A stretch of 64,000 nt of DNA from JAAFHZ01 sp964247085 (GCA_964247085.1 CAXTSX010000005.1:1-64000); one strand, 5' to 3'; shown: positions 27,650 to 36,879, numbered from the stretch's first letter. Program-made: numbers and translations. The notes: generated by a model not told the origin, from the sequence alone.

Positions 27650-27712
27650 GCCAAAATCTTTTGAAAGTAGCTTTGTGAAACGCCTTATCCACTTCTCCTG
27701 TTCGCACCCTTA

Positions 27713-28525
27713 ATGAAATCTTATCTTGCTGCCGCTGTCCAAATGACTAGCTCTCCTTATTTAGAGCAAAACCTCGCTCAGGCTGAAGAGCTGATCGATT
27801 TGGCAGTGCGGCGGGGGGCGGAGCTGGTTTCGTTGCCCGAAAACTTTGCCTTCTTGGGTCCGGAAGAAACCAAAATTTCTCAAGCCAGTCATATCGCCAA
27901 TGCTACAGAAAGGTTTTTAAAAAGCACTGCCCAAAAATTTCAAATTACCTTGCTGGGTGGGGGTTTCTCGGTACCGATCGGCGATACGAAGGTCTATAAC
28001 ACTGCTCTACTCATTGCCCCCGATGGTTCGGAACTGTACCGTTACCAGAAAGTCCATTTATTTGATGTCAATGTGCCGGATGGAAACACCTATCAAGAAT
28101 CGCGGACAGTCATGGCTGGTAATAAGTTACCGGATGTATACCAGTCAAAGGATTTTGGCGGTCTAGGAATTTCGGTCTGTTATGATGTTCGGTTTCCAGA
28201 GTTGTATCGCCATCTTTCTCAGCAGGGAGCAGAAGTGTTGTTTGTCCCGGCGGCTTTTACGGCTTATACCGGCAAGGATCACTGGCAAGTATTGTTGCAA
28301 GCTCGGGCGATCGAGAACACTTGCTATATGATTGCTCCGGCTCAGACTGGTAATCATTATGGGTTACGCTATACCCATGGCCATGCCATGATTATTGACC
28401 CTTGGGGGGTCGTGCTGGCCGATGCTGGGGAAAAACCTGGAGTGGCGATCGCCGAGATTAACCCTGTCCGGATCGAGCAAGTTCGGCGGCAGATGCCCTC
28501 ATTACAGCATCGGGTATTTGGCTAA
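27713..28525 (+). CDS. Carbon-nitrogen hydrolase (nitrilase superfamily, Nit1-like)
   Basis: A 270-residue amidohydrolase. The catalytic Glu-Lys-Cys are visible in 'LPENFAF' (Glu 43), 'YRYQKVHLFDV' and 'ISVCYDVRFPELYR'. The sequence, notably 'HLFDVNVP' and the length, points to the Nit1/Nit2-type group that includes omega-amidases and deaminated-glutathione amidases used in metabolite repair. It starts 63 bases after petL on the same strand. Confidence 0.9.
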   Translation: MKSYLAAAVQMTSSPYLEQNLAQAEELIDLAVRRGAELVSLPENFAFLGPEETKISQASHIANATERFLKSTAQKFQITLLGGGFSVPIGDTKVYNTALLIAPDGSELYRYQKVHLFDVNVPDGNTYQESRTVMAGNKLPDVYQSKDFGGLGISVCYDVRFPELYRHLSQQGAEVLFVPAAFTAYTGKDHWQVLLQARAIENTCYMIAPAQTGNHYGLRYTHGHAMIIDPWGVVLADAGEKPGVAIAEINPVRIEQVRRQMPSLQHRVFG

Positions 28526-28559
28526 AAAGTCGAACTAATTCTTTCACCCACCAACAATC

Positions 28560-29867
28560 ATGTCTCATATTGGTATTTTGTGTCCTGGGGCGATCGGTCA
28601 TTTAAACCCGATGTGTAATTTAGGGAATGAACTTCTGCATCGTGGGCATAAAGTTACTTTGTTTGGTGTGCCGGAAGTAGCGGCAAAAATTTCTCAATCT
28701 AATTTAGAATTCTGCGAAATTGGCTCTAGTGACTTTCCCTCTGGTCACATGGAAAGCCTGTATGCTCAATTAGGTCAATTAACTGGATTAGATGGCTTTA
28801 AATTTGTCGCTCAGTTTTTCATAAAAGAAAACAAGATGTTATTTCGAGATGCTACTCCAGCTATTCAGAATGCTGGTATTGATCTGTTGCTGGTCGATCA
28901 ATTAACTATTGCCGGTGGGACAATTGCCGACTATTTGGAATTACCTTTTGTCACAGTTTGCAATGCTTTACCTAGTCATATGGAAGCGGGAATTCCTCCT
29001 TATTTTACTCACTGGGGATATAAAAATATCTGGTGGGCAAAGCTTCGCAACCAGTTGGGAAATATTCTGAGAAGTTATCTAACCCGCGACGTTTGGAAAG
29101 TTTTAACCGAACAGAGGCAAGAATGGCAGTTGCCTCCGCAACCAGATCGCAATAAATCATACTCACAAATAGCTCAAATAGCTCAACTGCCCCAAGAACT
29201 CGATTTCCCCCGCACAAAAATAGCGCCTTGGTTTCATTATGTTGGCCCTCTCAAAAACTCCACCGATGTAGAGCCAATATCTGCACAAAACCAGTCTTTT
29301 TCTTTTGATAAACTTAACGCTAAACCCTTAATATATGCCTCGCTAGGAACATTGCAAAATCACAATTGGGAAATTTTCCATTCTATTGCGGAGGCTTGCT
29401 TGGATATGGAGGCTCAGTTAGTAATTTCCCTCGGAAATCCTCATGCCGATTTGTCGAAGGCTAATTTTCCCGGCAATCCATTGGTCTTAGCTTTTCCACC
29501 TCATCAACAACTCATTAACCGCGCTGCTTTGGTGATCACTCATGCCGGAAGTACGGCGGTCAGTTGTTTAAGTAGTGGAGTGCCGATGGTGGCCATTCCG
29601 ATTACCACCGATCAACCGGGGATGGCTGCTAGAATTGCGCGGGCAGGTGCTTGTGAAGTAATTCCTGTGGCAAAATTGGATGTACCGAGATTAAAGGCAG
29701 CCATTAACAAGGTCTTTAAAAATCACAGCTATCGAGAGAATGCCGAGAAAATGCGGGTGGCGATTCAGGAGGCTGGTGGTGTGGATTATGCGGCTAATGT
29801 TATTGAACAGGTGCTCTGGACTAATGCTCCTGTTTTTAATAATCGTCTGCGGTCGCTGAATAATTGA
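28560..29867 (+). CDS. GT1-family (MGT-type) glycosyltransferase
   Basis: A 435-residue GT-B fold enzyme. The N-terminal 'MSHIGILCPGAIGHLNPMCNL' contains the acceptor-side catalytic His region (GHLNP), and the C-terminal donor site includes 'IYASLGT', 'PPHQQLINRAALVITHAGST' (in two pieces) and 'GVPMVAIPITTDQPGMAARI'. It is closest in pattern to CrtX/UDP-glucuronosyltransferase-like enzymes that glycosylate lipids or carotenoids, so a carotenoid role is possible but unproven. No carotenoid genes are adjacent. Confidence 0.82.
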   Translation: MSHIGILCPGAIGHLNPMCNLGNELLHRGHKVTLFGVPEVAAKISQSNLEFCEIGSSDFPSGHMESLYAQLGQLTGLDGFKFVAQFFIKENKMLFRDATPAIQNAGIDLLLVDQLTIAGGTIADYLELPFVTVCNALPSHMEAGIPPYFTHWGYKNIWWAKLRNQLGNILRSYLTRDVWKVLTEQRQEWQLPPQPDRNKSYSQIAQIAQLPQELDFPRTKIAPWFHYVGPLKNSTDVEPISAQNQSFSFDKLNAKPLIYASLGTLQNHNWEIFHSIAEACLDMEAQLVISLGNPHADLSKANFPGNPLVLAFPPHQQLINRAALVITHAGSTAVSCLSSGVPMVAIPITTDQPGMAARIARAGACEVIPVAKLDVPRLKAAINKVFKNHSYRENAEKMRVAIQEAGGVDYAANVIEQVLWTNAPVFNNRLRSLNN

Positions 29868-29904
29868 TGTGTTGGCGATCGAATAAATGCCAGGTTACAC
29901 TTTA

Positions 29905-29929
29905 AGAAAGTAAGGAATTCTTACTTTCT
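29905..29929. promoter_or_regulatory. Inverted repeat upstream of AbrB-type antitoxin
   Basis: AGAAAGTAAG and CTTACTTTCT are perfect ten-base arms separated by five bases, ending 30 bases before the antitoxin ATG at 29960. AbrB-type antitoxins repress their own genes through such sites, so this is a likely operator. No T-run follows, which argues against a terminator for the glycosyltransferase gene. Confidence 0.5.
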
Positions 29930-29959
29930 GTATTTCACTGTGTGATCAGGGGATTTGCT

Positions 29960-30181
29960 ATGCTTGCTAAATTGACTACGAAAAACCAGCTGACCTTGCC
30001 TAAATCTATTACCAAGGAGATTGGGAATACAGAATATTTCGATGTAACAGTAGCAGCCGGACAAATTATTCTGACTCCTGTCAAAATTCAGCGGGCTGAT
30101 GCTGTACGGGCAAAACTTACAGAACTAGACCTGAGCGAACAGGATGTTGCTGATGCTGTCGCTTGGGCGCGTCAACCATGA
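29960..30181 (+). CDS. AbrB/SpoVT-type antitoxin
   Basis: A 73-residue protein starting 'MLAKLTTKNQLTLPKSITKE', the swapped-hairpin AbrB DNA-binding fold found in VapB/MazE-type antitoxins. An AGGGGA ribosome site lies about seven bases before ATG 29960, which makes this start better than the frame opening at 29942. The stop overlaps the start of a PIN toxin fragment (ATGA). The toxin is broken, so the antitoxin is probably an orphan. Confidence 0.8.
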   Translation: MLAKLTTKNQLTLPKSITKEIGNTEYFDVTVAAGQIILTPVKIQRADAVRAKLTELDLSEQDVADAVAWARQP

Positions 30182-30306
30182 CCAATGCTCGTTTCGATCA
30201 GCTGCGAGTTGTGCTGGATACGAATCTGGTGTTGTCAGCGTTGCTGTTTGGCGGCAGTACCGCAAAATCGAATGTAGAATTGACCTCGATCGCTTTGCTG
30301 ACAACA
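30178..30306 (+). pseudogene. N-terminal fragment of PIN toxin, in frame with recQ
   Basis: From ATG 30178 the frame reads 'MTNARFDQLRVVLDTNLVLS' then 'ALLFGGSTAK', the first strand and helix of a COG1569-type PIN nuclease with its first catalytic Asp (VLDTN). Family resemblance stops after about 30 residues, and the frame runs open, without a stop, into recQ. The other acidic residues are missing, so nuclease activity is not expected. The likely cause is a deletion that joined the toxin start to the recQ upstream region. Confidence 0.75.
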
Positions 30307-30354
30307 ATGGCGATCTATCCAAACACAACACGCCTTCCTCTGTCTCTGGAACCC

Positions 30355-32547
30355 ATGACCTCCTCCACCGTCCAAACCCCTGAGCAAGCTCTTAAGCACT
30401 TCTTTGGCTACGATAATTTTCGCCTTGGTCAGCAAGAAGTAGTCCAAGCCGTGCTGGATAACCAAGATGTGTTGGTGATTATGCCCACGGGTGGCGGCAA
30501 ATCGATTTGCTTTCAACTCCCGGCTCTGCTCAAAACCGGCGTTACCATCGTGGTTTCACCGTTGATTGCCCTAATGCAGGATCAGGTGGAAGCCCTCCAA
30601 GACAACGGTATTAGCGCTACTTTCTTGAATAGCAGCGTCAGTGGCATTGAAGTTCAAACTAGAGCGCAAAAAGTATTAAGCGGTGAAACCAAGTTGCTAT
30701 ATGTGGCTCCCGAACGATTGATGAGCGATCGATTTCTGGAGTTTCTCGATCGCCTCCACACCGAAATTGGCATTGCTAACTTTGCGATTGATGAAGCCCA
30801 CTGTGTCTCAGAATGGGGCCACGACTTTCGGCCAGATTATCGACAGCTCAGCACCATTCGACAGCGTTATCCGCAAGTGCCTTTCCTCGCATTGACTGCC
30901 ACGGCAACCCAGCGGGTACGCCAAGATATTATCGATCAACTGCAACTACGGCAACCGAACGTTCATTTATCGAGCTTTAACCGCCAAAACCTCTACTACG
31001 AAATTCGTCCCAAGGGTAAAACTACTTATAAAGAGCTGTTGCAAGTAGTGCAACAGTCTAAAGGAGCTGGCATTGTCTATTGTTTGAGCCGCAAGAAAGT
31101 TGATGAAGTAACTGCGCAGCTGCAACGAGATGGCATTAAGGCGTTGCCTTATCATGCTGGCATGAAAAACCAAGACCGAGAAAACAACCAGCGCCGCTTC
31201 ATTCGCGATGACGTGCAGGTGATGGTGGCCACCGTTGCCTTTGGGATGGGCATCAACAAGCTGGATGTAAGATTTGTAGTTCACTATGATTTACCCCGAA
31301 ATCTGGAGGGCTACTACCAAGAATCGGGGCGAGCTGGGCGGGATGGTGAACCGTCGGATTGTATTTTCTTTTTTGGCTATGGTGATATTAAAACCATTGA
31401 GTTTTTAATTGCCCAAAAAGTTGACCCAGAAACCGGTGAACCCTTGGCCGAAGAACAGCAGGTTGCTAAACAGCAGCTCAATCAGGTGATTGCCTATGCC
31501 GAAGGTACCGACTGTCGGCGACGGATTCAGCTGCGTTATTTTGGGGAAGATTTTCCGGGCAATTGTGGTAATTGTGATAACTGCTTGCGTCCTAAAGCGG
31601 AGGTAGATTGGACGATCGAAGCCCAAAAATTTTTATCTTGTGTCTATCGCTGCAAGGGCAAATTTGGGATGAAATATACGATCGACATCCTGCGCGGTTC
31701 CAAAGACAAACGGATCTTGCAGAATCAACACGATCAGCTTTCTACCTATGGAATTGGTCGCGATCACACTGCCGATGAATGGAAGATCTTAGGTAGATCG
31801 CTACTGCATCAGGGATTATTGTCTGAAACTACGGATGGCTATGCGGTGTTGGGTCTAAATGACTTAAGCAAAGAAGTTCTACGTGGCGATCGGCAGGTGA
31901 TGATTTCACTGCCCAATCTACCGACGGTAGTTACAGAATCAACCTCTGCAGGGCGGGCGCTGGCCGAATTGTTGTTCGATCGATTACGAGTTTTTCGCAA
32001 ACAGATTGCTGATGAGCAGTCGGTGGCTCCCTATATTGTGTTTGCTGATTCCAGTCTAAAGCTGATGGCTAATCAGCAACCCCAAACTTTGGCCGAGTTT
32101 GCCGAAATTTCCGGGGTGGGTAGTCGTAAGTTGGCGCAGTATGGCGAAAAGTTTGTGGCAGAAATCCGGGCTTTTTGTGAAGAGCAGGGGATTGCATTGC
32201 GATCGGAGCGGAATGTGGTGCAACCGATCACGACTGAAGAACCGGGCTTGAGTCATTTAGAAACCCGCAATCTCTATCAGCAAGGATTAATGCCCGCTGA
32301 TATTGCTCAACAACGGCAGCTCAAGTTGGTCACGATTATGCATCATTTAGAAATTTTGTTGGAGGCTGGCCAGTTAACAGATATCGATCAATTGGTGCCT
32401 GCGGAACATCAGGTGGTGATTAAAAGCGCGATCGAGCTGGTGGGGGATAGTACACTGAAAGCGATCTATGAACATTTGAGTGAGGAATATCACTACGACG
32501 AAATTAAATTAGTGAGAGCTGCGTGGCGGTCTACTCTGGCTCTGTAG
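30355..32547 (+). CDS. recQ: ATP-dependent DNA helicase RecQ
   Basis: About 730 residues from ATG 30355 ('MTSSTVQTPEQALKHFFGYD'). 'IMPTGGGKSICFQLP' is Walker A, 'IDEAHCVSEWGHDFRPDY' the DEAH box, 'YYQESGRAGRDG' motif VI, and a zinc site follows ('CRRRIQLRYFGEDFPGNCGNCDNC' in parts). The RQC winged helix, an HRDC domain (about 520-600) and a further C-terminal helical segment come after. The open frame continues upstream through a PIN fragment to 30163, with another ATG at 30307. No good ribosome site precedes 30355, so a fusion protein starting at 30178 is possible. Confidence 0.93.
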   Translation: MTSSTVQTPEQALKHFFGYDNFRLGQQEVVQAVLDNQDVLVIMPTGGGKSICFQLPALLKTGVTIVVSPLIALMQDQVEALQDNGISATFLNSSVSGIEVQTRAQKVLSGETKLLYVAPERLMSDRFLEFLDRLHTEIGIANFAIDEAHCVSEWGHDFRPDYRQLSTIRQRYPQVPFLALTATATQRVRQDIIDQLQLRQPNVHLSSFNRQNLYYEIRPKGKTTYKELLQVVQQSKGAGIVYCLSRKKVDEVTAQLQRDGIKALPYHAGMKNQDRENNQRRFIRDDVQVMVATVAFGMGINKLDVRFVVHYDLPRNLEGYYQESGRAGRDGEPSDCIFFFGYGDIKTIEFLIAQKVDPETGEPLAEEQQVAKQQLNQVIAYAEGTDCRRRIQLRYFGEDFPGNCGNCDNCLRPKAEVDWTIEAQKFLSCVYRCKGKFGMKYTIDILRGSKDKRILQNQHDQLSTYGIGRDHTADEWKILGRSLLHQGLLSETTDGYAVLGLNDLSKEVLRGDRQVMISLPNLPTVVTESTSAGRALAELLFDRLRVFRKQIADEQSVAPYIVFADSSLKLMANQQPQTLAEFAEISGVGSRKLAQYGEKFVAEIRAFCEEQGIALRSERNVVQPITTEEPGLSHLETRNLYQQGLMPADIAQQRQLKLVTIMHHLEILLEAGQLTDIDQLVPAEHQVVIKSAIELVGDSTLKAIYEHLSEEYHYDEIKLVRAAWRSTLAL

Positions 32548-32806
32548 TATTGATTGGTAGAACTTTATTATTTGCATCAGGAGAGACGTATGACCGCCAA
32601 ATAAAGGTGCATAGAATTCCCAGGAAGAAAGATACGATAAGGAGTAGCGAACGCACTACAAAAATATCTGACAGATCACCCCGTTCTTGAACAATAAGCT
32701 CAAATATCTTTTCGAGTTTGGCAAGGAGGAATCCTGTAATAAATGATGTGATTGTCTTGCCATACTCAGAGAATTTAGCTTTTTCATCTGCTGAAGTAGG
32801 AGTCAT
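32531..32806 (-). CDS. Small hypothetical membrane protein
   Basis: A 91-residue protein from ATG 32806 ('MTPTSADEKAKFSEYGKTI'), with one clear transmembrane helix near residues 55-75 ('SLLLIVSFFLGILCTFIW') and a second amphipathic segment before it. I recognise no family. Its 3' end overlaps recQ by 17 bases on the opposite strand. Real but low-confidence gene. Confidence 0.5.
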   Translation of the reverse strand: MTPTSADEKAKFSEYGKTITSFITGFLLAKLEKIFELIVQERGDLSDIFVVRSLLLIVSFFLGILCTFIWRSYVSPDANNKVLPINTTEPE

Positions 32807-32833
32807 AAATATTCCTAATACCCAACCAACCAA

Positions 32834-33144
32834 AGATGATTATACAGAGTGCATAACCAATAAATGCTCCTTTTTGCCTCATTTACACTTTCTCCCTTCT
32901 CCTAGACCCATGACTAACGAAGATTAAAGCAGATGCTTTCGTCTGAGAGATACAGGTGTAATAACTTGTAATAGCTATTTTTTATAAAATGCCGGGGCAG
33001 CTGTAGGTAATTGCCACCACAGTACTGAGCAGAAACAAAATCGAATTGTCTAAAGATAGTAGATGCATAGAATTTTTGAGCGACACAGATTTATTATGCC
33101 CGCGACGACGCAGACTTAATTCACCAGACAGATTAGTTACTAAA
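32834..33144. other. Intergenic stretch, no gene seen
   Basis: About 310 bases between two minus-strand genes. It holds a small hairpin, CAGATG-cttt-CGTCTG at about 32931-32946, and AT-rich sequence. I see no tRNA, ORF with family resemblance, or clear terminator. The promoter of the small membrane-protein gene probably lies here. Confidence 0.4.
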
Positions 33145-34149
33145 CTAGTTTCCCACCCCATCCAGGCGCGGGTTAAAAGTCTCGATCGATCTTAACTCTT
33201 CATAGAGCTTTTTCTCCGCCTCCGAGATTTTCTTAGGCACCACAATCTGCACTTCTAGTAACTGATCACCCCGTTCTCCATCTTCTTGGGGAAACCCTTT
33301 CCCCGCCAACCGCAGTCGGCGGCCAGTAGTCACCCCCGTCGGCAAACTAATTTTCACCAATCCATCCAACGTCGGTACTTCCACAAAGCCCCCCAACACC
33401 GCCTCCGCCGGGGTCACTGGTAAAGAACAATGGATGTCCCATCCTTCTAACCGAAAACGATGATGTGGAATTATGTCGATTTTCAAAAATAGATCGCCAT
33501 TGGCAATTCCTTGACCCCGCAGCCGAATCATATGACCAGGAATCATTCCAGCAGGCATATCTACTTCTAACGAGCGGCCATCTTCTAGCTTAATCCGCTC
33601 TCGCCCACCGTGATAGGCTTTTTCTAATGGTAAGCGCAACTCAGCTTCTACATTTTTGGAGCGGGGGGGTGGCTCTGTTCTGGGAAAAGAATTGTATAGG
33701 TTCTGATCACTTGCTGAGTTACGGCCAGGTCGCCGTTTAGCTGCTGAGGAATAATCGTACTGATCTGCGCTCTCTTGATCGTCTGGATTATCTTTGGGTT
33801 TTCGCCCTAGTAACTGATCAATAAAGCTATTAAAGTCACCAAACTGGCTAAAGTCCTCCTCATTGCGATTCGGACCGTCAGGCTTATTATTGCCCCAGAA
33901 GTCTTTGCTCCGGCCTTTCTTACTCCGCCAGAAGCGGGTAAATTGGTCGTATTGACTGCGAGACATGGGGTCGGAAAGAATCCGGTAAGCTTCGTTAAAT
34001 TCTTTGAATTTTTCCTCTGCTACTTTATTTCCTGGATTCATATCTGGGTGATACTGCCGAGCCAGCTGCCGAAAAGCTTTTTTGATATCGTCAGGACTAG
34101 AATTGCGTTCTACACCCAGCAGCTCGTAATAATTCCGAATATTTTCCAT
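33145..34149 (-). CDS. DnaJ/CbpA-type co-chaperone
   Basis: A 334-residue J-protein. The N-terminal J domain has 'NYYELLGVERNSSPDDIKKAF' region and the 'HPD' motif in 'YHPDMNPG'. A low-complexity linker rich in Ser, Asp and Arg (about 70-160) replaces the Gly/Phe region. The C-terminal substrate domain ('LPLEKAYHGGRERI', 'HHRFRLEGWDIHCSLPVTP') follows without a CxxCxGxG zinc finger, so it is of the CbpA type. It lies nine bases after the DnaK gene and is presumably its partner. Confidence 0.92.
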   Translation of the reverse strand: MENIRNYYELLGVERNSSPDDIKKAFRQLARQYHPDMNPGNKVAEEKFKEFNEAYRILSDPMSRSQYDQFTRFWRSKKGRSKDFWGNNKPDGPNRNEEDFSQFGDFNSFIDQLLGRKPKDNPDDQESADQYDYSSAAKRRPGRNSASDQNLYNSFPRTEPPPRSKNVEAELRLPLEKAYHGGRERIKLEDGRSLEVDMPAGMIPGHMIRLRGQGIANGDLFLKIDIIPHHRFRLEGWDIHCSLPVTPAEAVLGGFVEVPTLDGLVKISLPTGVTTGRRLRLAGKGFPQEDGERGDQLLEVQIVVPKKISEAEKKLYEELRSIETFNPRLDGVGN

Positions 34150-34158
34150 AGTGTTTAG

Positions 34159-36561
34159 TTAGTACCACTCATCGTCATCTTCCCAGGCATCTTGGTTCGT
34201 CGTAGGTGGCGGTGGACGGCGTTCTAAACTATTATCACTTGTGTTTAATTTTCTGTCAGCATTTGGTGGATAGTTACGTTTTTCTGGCAAGTCTGGCCGC
34301 TGGCGAGAACGTTCGTCTCGGCGGGGCGCAAACTGTTCATCATTGTCAGGGTATCGATTTTCTGGGGGATACTCAGAATAATTCGATCGATCATCCCGAG
34401 GCCGTGGAGAAGACCGATCTGCATATCCATCGTTGGACTGAGGCCGTCTAGACCGACTGTCATTGGTTCGATTATCGGCGGGGAAGTCCTCGATCGGTCG
34501 CCGGGGTTCACTACGACGATTGTAATAATCATCATTGCCCCGGTTGTAGCCCCCATCATAGCCCCGACTATTGGGGTAGGGGGTGGAGTAGTCGGTAGGG
34601 CGGTAGGGACCGTAATTATTGGCGGCGGGTGGCAGCATCCGACCCGAGGAGCCATAATCTCGATAGTCGCGGTTATCGTAGAACTCGTCATCATCCCCCA
34701 GCAAGGTCTTTTTCAGGGTGGTGAAAAAGCCTTCGTCTTCCGAGTCAGTCAGCAGCCGGACTTGGCGGTTGATATCGTACAACAATTCGTCTAGCTCGAT
34801 TTTGATGCTTTCCACTTCGCGCTCATCATTGTCTTGCAGCGCTCCTCTCAATTCTTGCACCAGGTTTTCTACCTGCCGCCGTTGGCCACTGGCGAATTGC
34901 ATCCCAAATTCGAGGGCAATTTCCCGCATCCGCCGTTCAGCCTGGTAGGTCAGCGATTCAGCCTTGTTGCGTTTTTCGACCTTATCTTTTTTCTGTCGAT
35001 CGGCTGTTGCAAATTGTTCAGCTTCTTCGATCATTCGCTGCACTTCCGATTCATTCAGTGTGGAAGCACCCTGAACAGTAATAGTTTGCTCCCGGCCAGT
35101 CATCCGGTCCATGGCGGTGACTTGCAAAATGCCGTTGGCATCAATATCCAAAGCCACCTGAATTTGAGGCAAGCCCTTCGGTGACGGCGGAATGCCGGTG
35201 AGTTTGAACCGACCCAAGGATTTATTATCATTGGCCATTTCCCGTTCACCCTGCACCACATGGATTTCCACCATGGTTTGGTTGTTTTCGGAAGTCGAGA
35301 AGGTGTCCGATCGCCTTACTGGAATGGTGGTGTTGCGAGGAATTAGTTTTTTGGTCACGCCGCCGATGGTTTCTAAACCCAAGGTTAAGGGAGTGACATC
35401 GAGCAATAAGATTTCTTTGACTTCACCGGATAAAACGCCAGCTTGAATGGCTGCTCCGATCGCCACCACTTCATCGGGGTTTACATTTTGGTTGGGGCGT
35501 TTATTCAGAATCTGGCGGACAGTATCTTGCACCACTGGCATTCGGGTGGAACCACCGACTAGCACTACCTCGTCAATATCCCGAGCGGTCATTCCGGCAT
35601 CGGCTAAGGCGCGTTTGACGGGGGCTTGCAGGCGGGTGAGTAATTCGCCGCACATTTCCTCGAAGATGGCGCGGGTTAAGCTAGTTTCAATGTGCTTAGG
35701 TCCCTCGGTGGTGGCAGTGATAAAGGGCAGATTGATTTCAGTGCTGGCTACACCAGATAGCTCAATCTTGGCCTTCTCGGCAGCGTCGGCCAACCGTTGA
35801 AGGGATTGCCGTTCTTTACGCAGATCAATCCCCTCGGTTTTCAGGAATTCATCAGCTAGCCAGTTTACAATCTTGCGATCGAAGTCGTTGCCACCGAGTT
35901 GGGTATCGCCGCTGGTAGCTTTAACTTCAAATACGCCGTCGCCCACTTCCAAGATCGAAACATCAAAAGTGCCCCCGCCCAGGTCAAATACCAAGATGGT
36001 TTGCATCTCGCTTTTATCGAGACCATAGGCCAGGGAAGCGGCGGTGGGTTCATTCAAAATCCGTAGTACTTCCAAACCAGCAATCCGGCCTGCATCGCGG
36101 GTGGCTTGCCGCTGGGAGTCGTTAAAGTAGGCGGGCACGGCGATAACCACACCGGTCACTTCTTCGCCGAGATAGCGCTCTGCTTCATCGACTAACTTTT
36201 GGAGAATCATCGCCGAAATTTCTTCGGAGGCGTATTCCCGGTTTTGGCGGGGGCAGCGAATTTTGACGTTGCCGTTGTCGTCTTTGCGAATGGTGTAGGG
36301 AACTTGCTTGGCCTGGGGGCTGAGTTCGGCGTATTTGCGCCCCAAAAAGCGTTTGACCCCGTAGAAGGTATTCTGGGGGTTCATTTCGGCCTGTCGCCTG
36401 GCCAGTTGGCCGACTAACCTTTCGCCGTCTTTGCTAAAGCCCACGACAGAGGGGGTGGTGCGTGTGCCTTCGGCGTTGGCGATGACCACTGGCTTGCCAC
36501 CTTCCATCACGGCTACTACCGAGTAGGTTGTGCCTAAATCAATGCCGACTACTTTACCCAT
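34159..36561 (-). CDS. dnaK: Hsp70 chaperone DnaK with long disordered C-terminal tail
   Basis: An 800-residue Hsp70. The ATPase domain starts 'MGKVVGIDLGTTYSVVAVME' and contains 'LVFDLGGGTFDVSIL' and 'VVLVGGSTRMPVVQ'; the substrate domain includes 'LLLDVTPLTLGLETIGG'. From about residue 610 the usual lid is followed by a ~170-residue tail rich in Arg, Asp, Tyr, Asn and Pro, with repeated 'RDYR', 'YNRR' and 'PRDDR' motifs. Canonical DnaK is about 640 residues. Cyanobacteria carry several DnaKs, and long-tailed forms of the DnaK1 kind are known among them. It shares an operon with the J-protein. Confidence 0.95.
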   Translation of the reverse strand: MGKVVGIDLGTTYSVVAVMEGGKPVVIANAEGTRTTPSVVGFSKDGERLVGQLARRQAEMNPQNTFYGVKRFLGRKYAELSPQAKQVPYTIRKDDNGNVKIRCPRQNREYASEEISAMILQKLVDEAERYLGEEVTGVVIAVPAYFNDSQRQATRDAGRIAGLEVLRILNEPTAASLAYGLDKSEMQTILVFDLGGGTFDVSILEVGDGVFEVKATSGDTQLGGNDFDRKIVNWLADEFLKTEGIDLRKERQSLQRLADAAEKAKIELSGVASTEINLPFITATTEGPKHIETSLTRAIFEEMCGELLTRLQAPVKRALADAGMTARDIDEVVLVGGSTRMPVVQDTVRQILNKRPNQNVNPDEVVAIGAAIQAGVLSGEVKEILLLDVTPLTLGLETIGGVTKKLIPRNTTIPVRRSDTFSTSENNQTMVEIHVVQGEREMANDNKSLGRFKLTGIPPSPKGLPQIQVALDIDANGILQVTAMDRMTGREQTITVQGASTLNESEVQRMIEEAEQFATADRQKKDKVEKRNKAESLTYQAERRMREIALEFGMQFASGQRRQVENLVQELRGALQDNDEREVESIKIELDELLYDINRQVRLLTDSEDEGFFTTLKKTLLGDDDEFYDNRDYRDYGSSGRMLPPAANNYGPYRPTDYSTPYPNSRGYDGGYNRGNDDYYNRRSEPRRPIEDFPADNRTNDSRSRRPQSNDGYADRSSPRPRDDRSNYSEYPPENRYPDNDEQFAPRRDERSRQRPDLPEKRNYPPNADRKLNTSDNSLERRPPPPTTNQDAWEDDDEWY

Positions 36562-36711
36562 CCCTAATATTTCCCGATCGATAGCATACTGATTATATTA
36601 GAACCTGGGGTGCAGATTCCCCAGTGAAAATGAGGCTTCCAGATTCTTAGTTCTGCCAAATAATTAGCCGTAGCTGTTATTGTGCTTACACTTTGTTCAT
36701 TGTATCGAACT

Positions 36712-36879
36712 CTATGTGGTGGGGTTTTCCGTACCTTTGGGCTGGTTGGTTGGGTATTTGCGGAGTGCTAATCGAGTTTCGATGATTGCTTCTTCCTCGG
36801 GGGAAAGTTGTAAAAATTCAGTTGCGCTGCCAACTTTCCAGCCAGCTGCTTCCAGCTTCTGACGTTTTGTAGAATCCAT
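36712..36879 (-). CDS. Truncated HigA/XRE-type antitoxin N-terminus (55 residues)
   Basis: A 55-codon frame from ATG 36879 reads 'MDSTKRQKLEAAGWKVGSAT', then 'EFLQLSPEEEAIIETRLALR', and ends 'KYPTNQPKGTENPTT'. The first 40 residues match the N-terminal segment of a well-known group of helix-turn-helix antitoxin-like regulators ('KLEAAGWKVGxxxEFLxLxPEE'), which normally continue for 50 more residues with the HTH. Here the HTH is absent. No RelE/HigB toxin gene is adjacent. It is probably a remnant, although a small stand-alone protein is possible. Confidence 0.6.
   Translation of the reverse strand: MDSTKRQKLEAAGWKVGSATEFLQLSPEEEAIIETRLALRKYPTNQPKGTENPTT

Noticed and set aside
34718..35800. 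Several plus-strand frames opposite dnaK
   Set aside because: They are Ser/Thr-rich antisense shadows of a well-conserved Hsp70 gene.
36750..36775. CIRCE heat-shock element near dnaK (GAGTGCTAA)
   Set aside because: Only one half-site is present, inside the small HigA-like frame; no matching TTAGCACTC at the required nine-base spacing.
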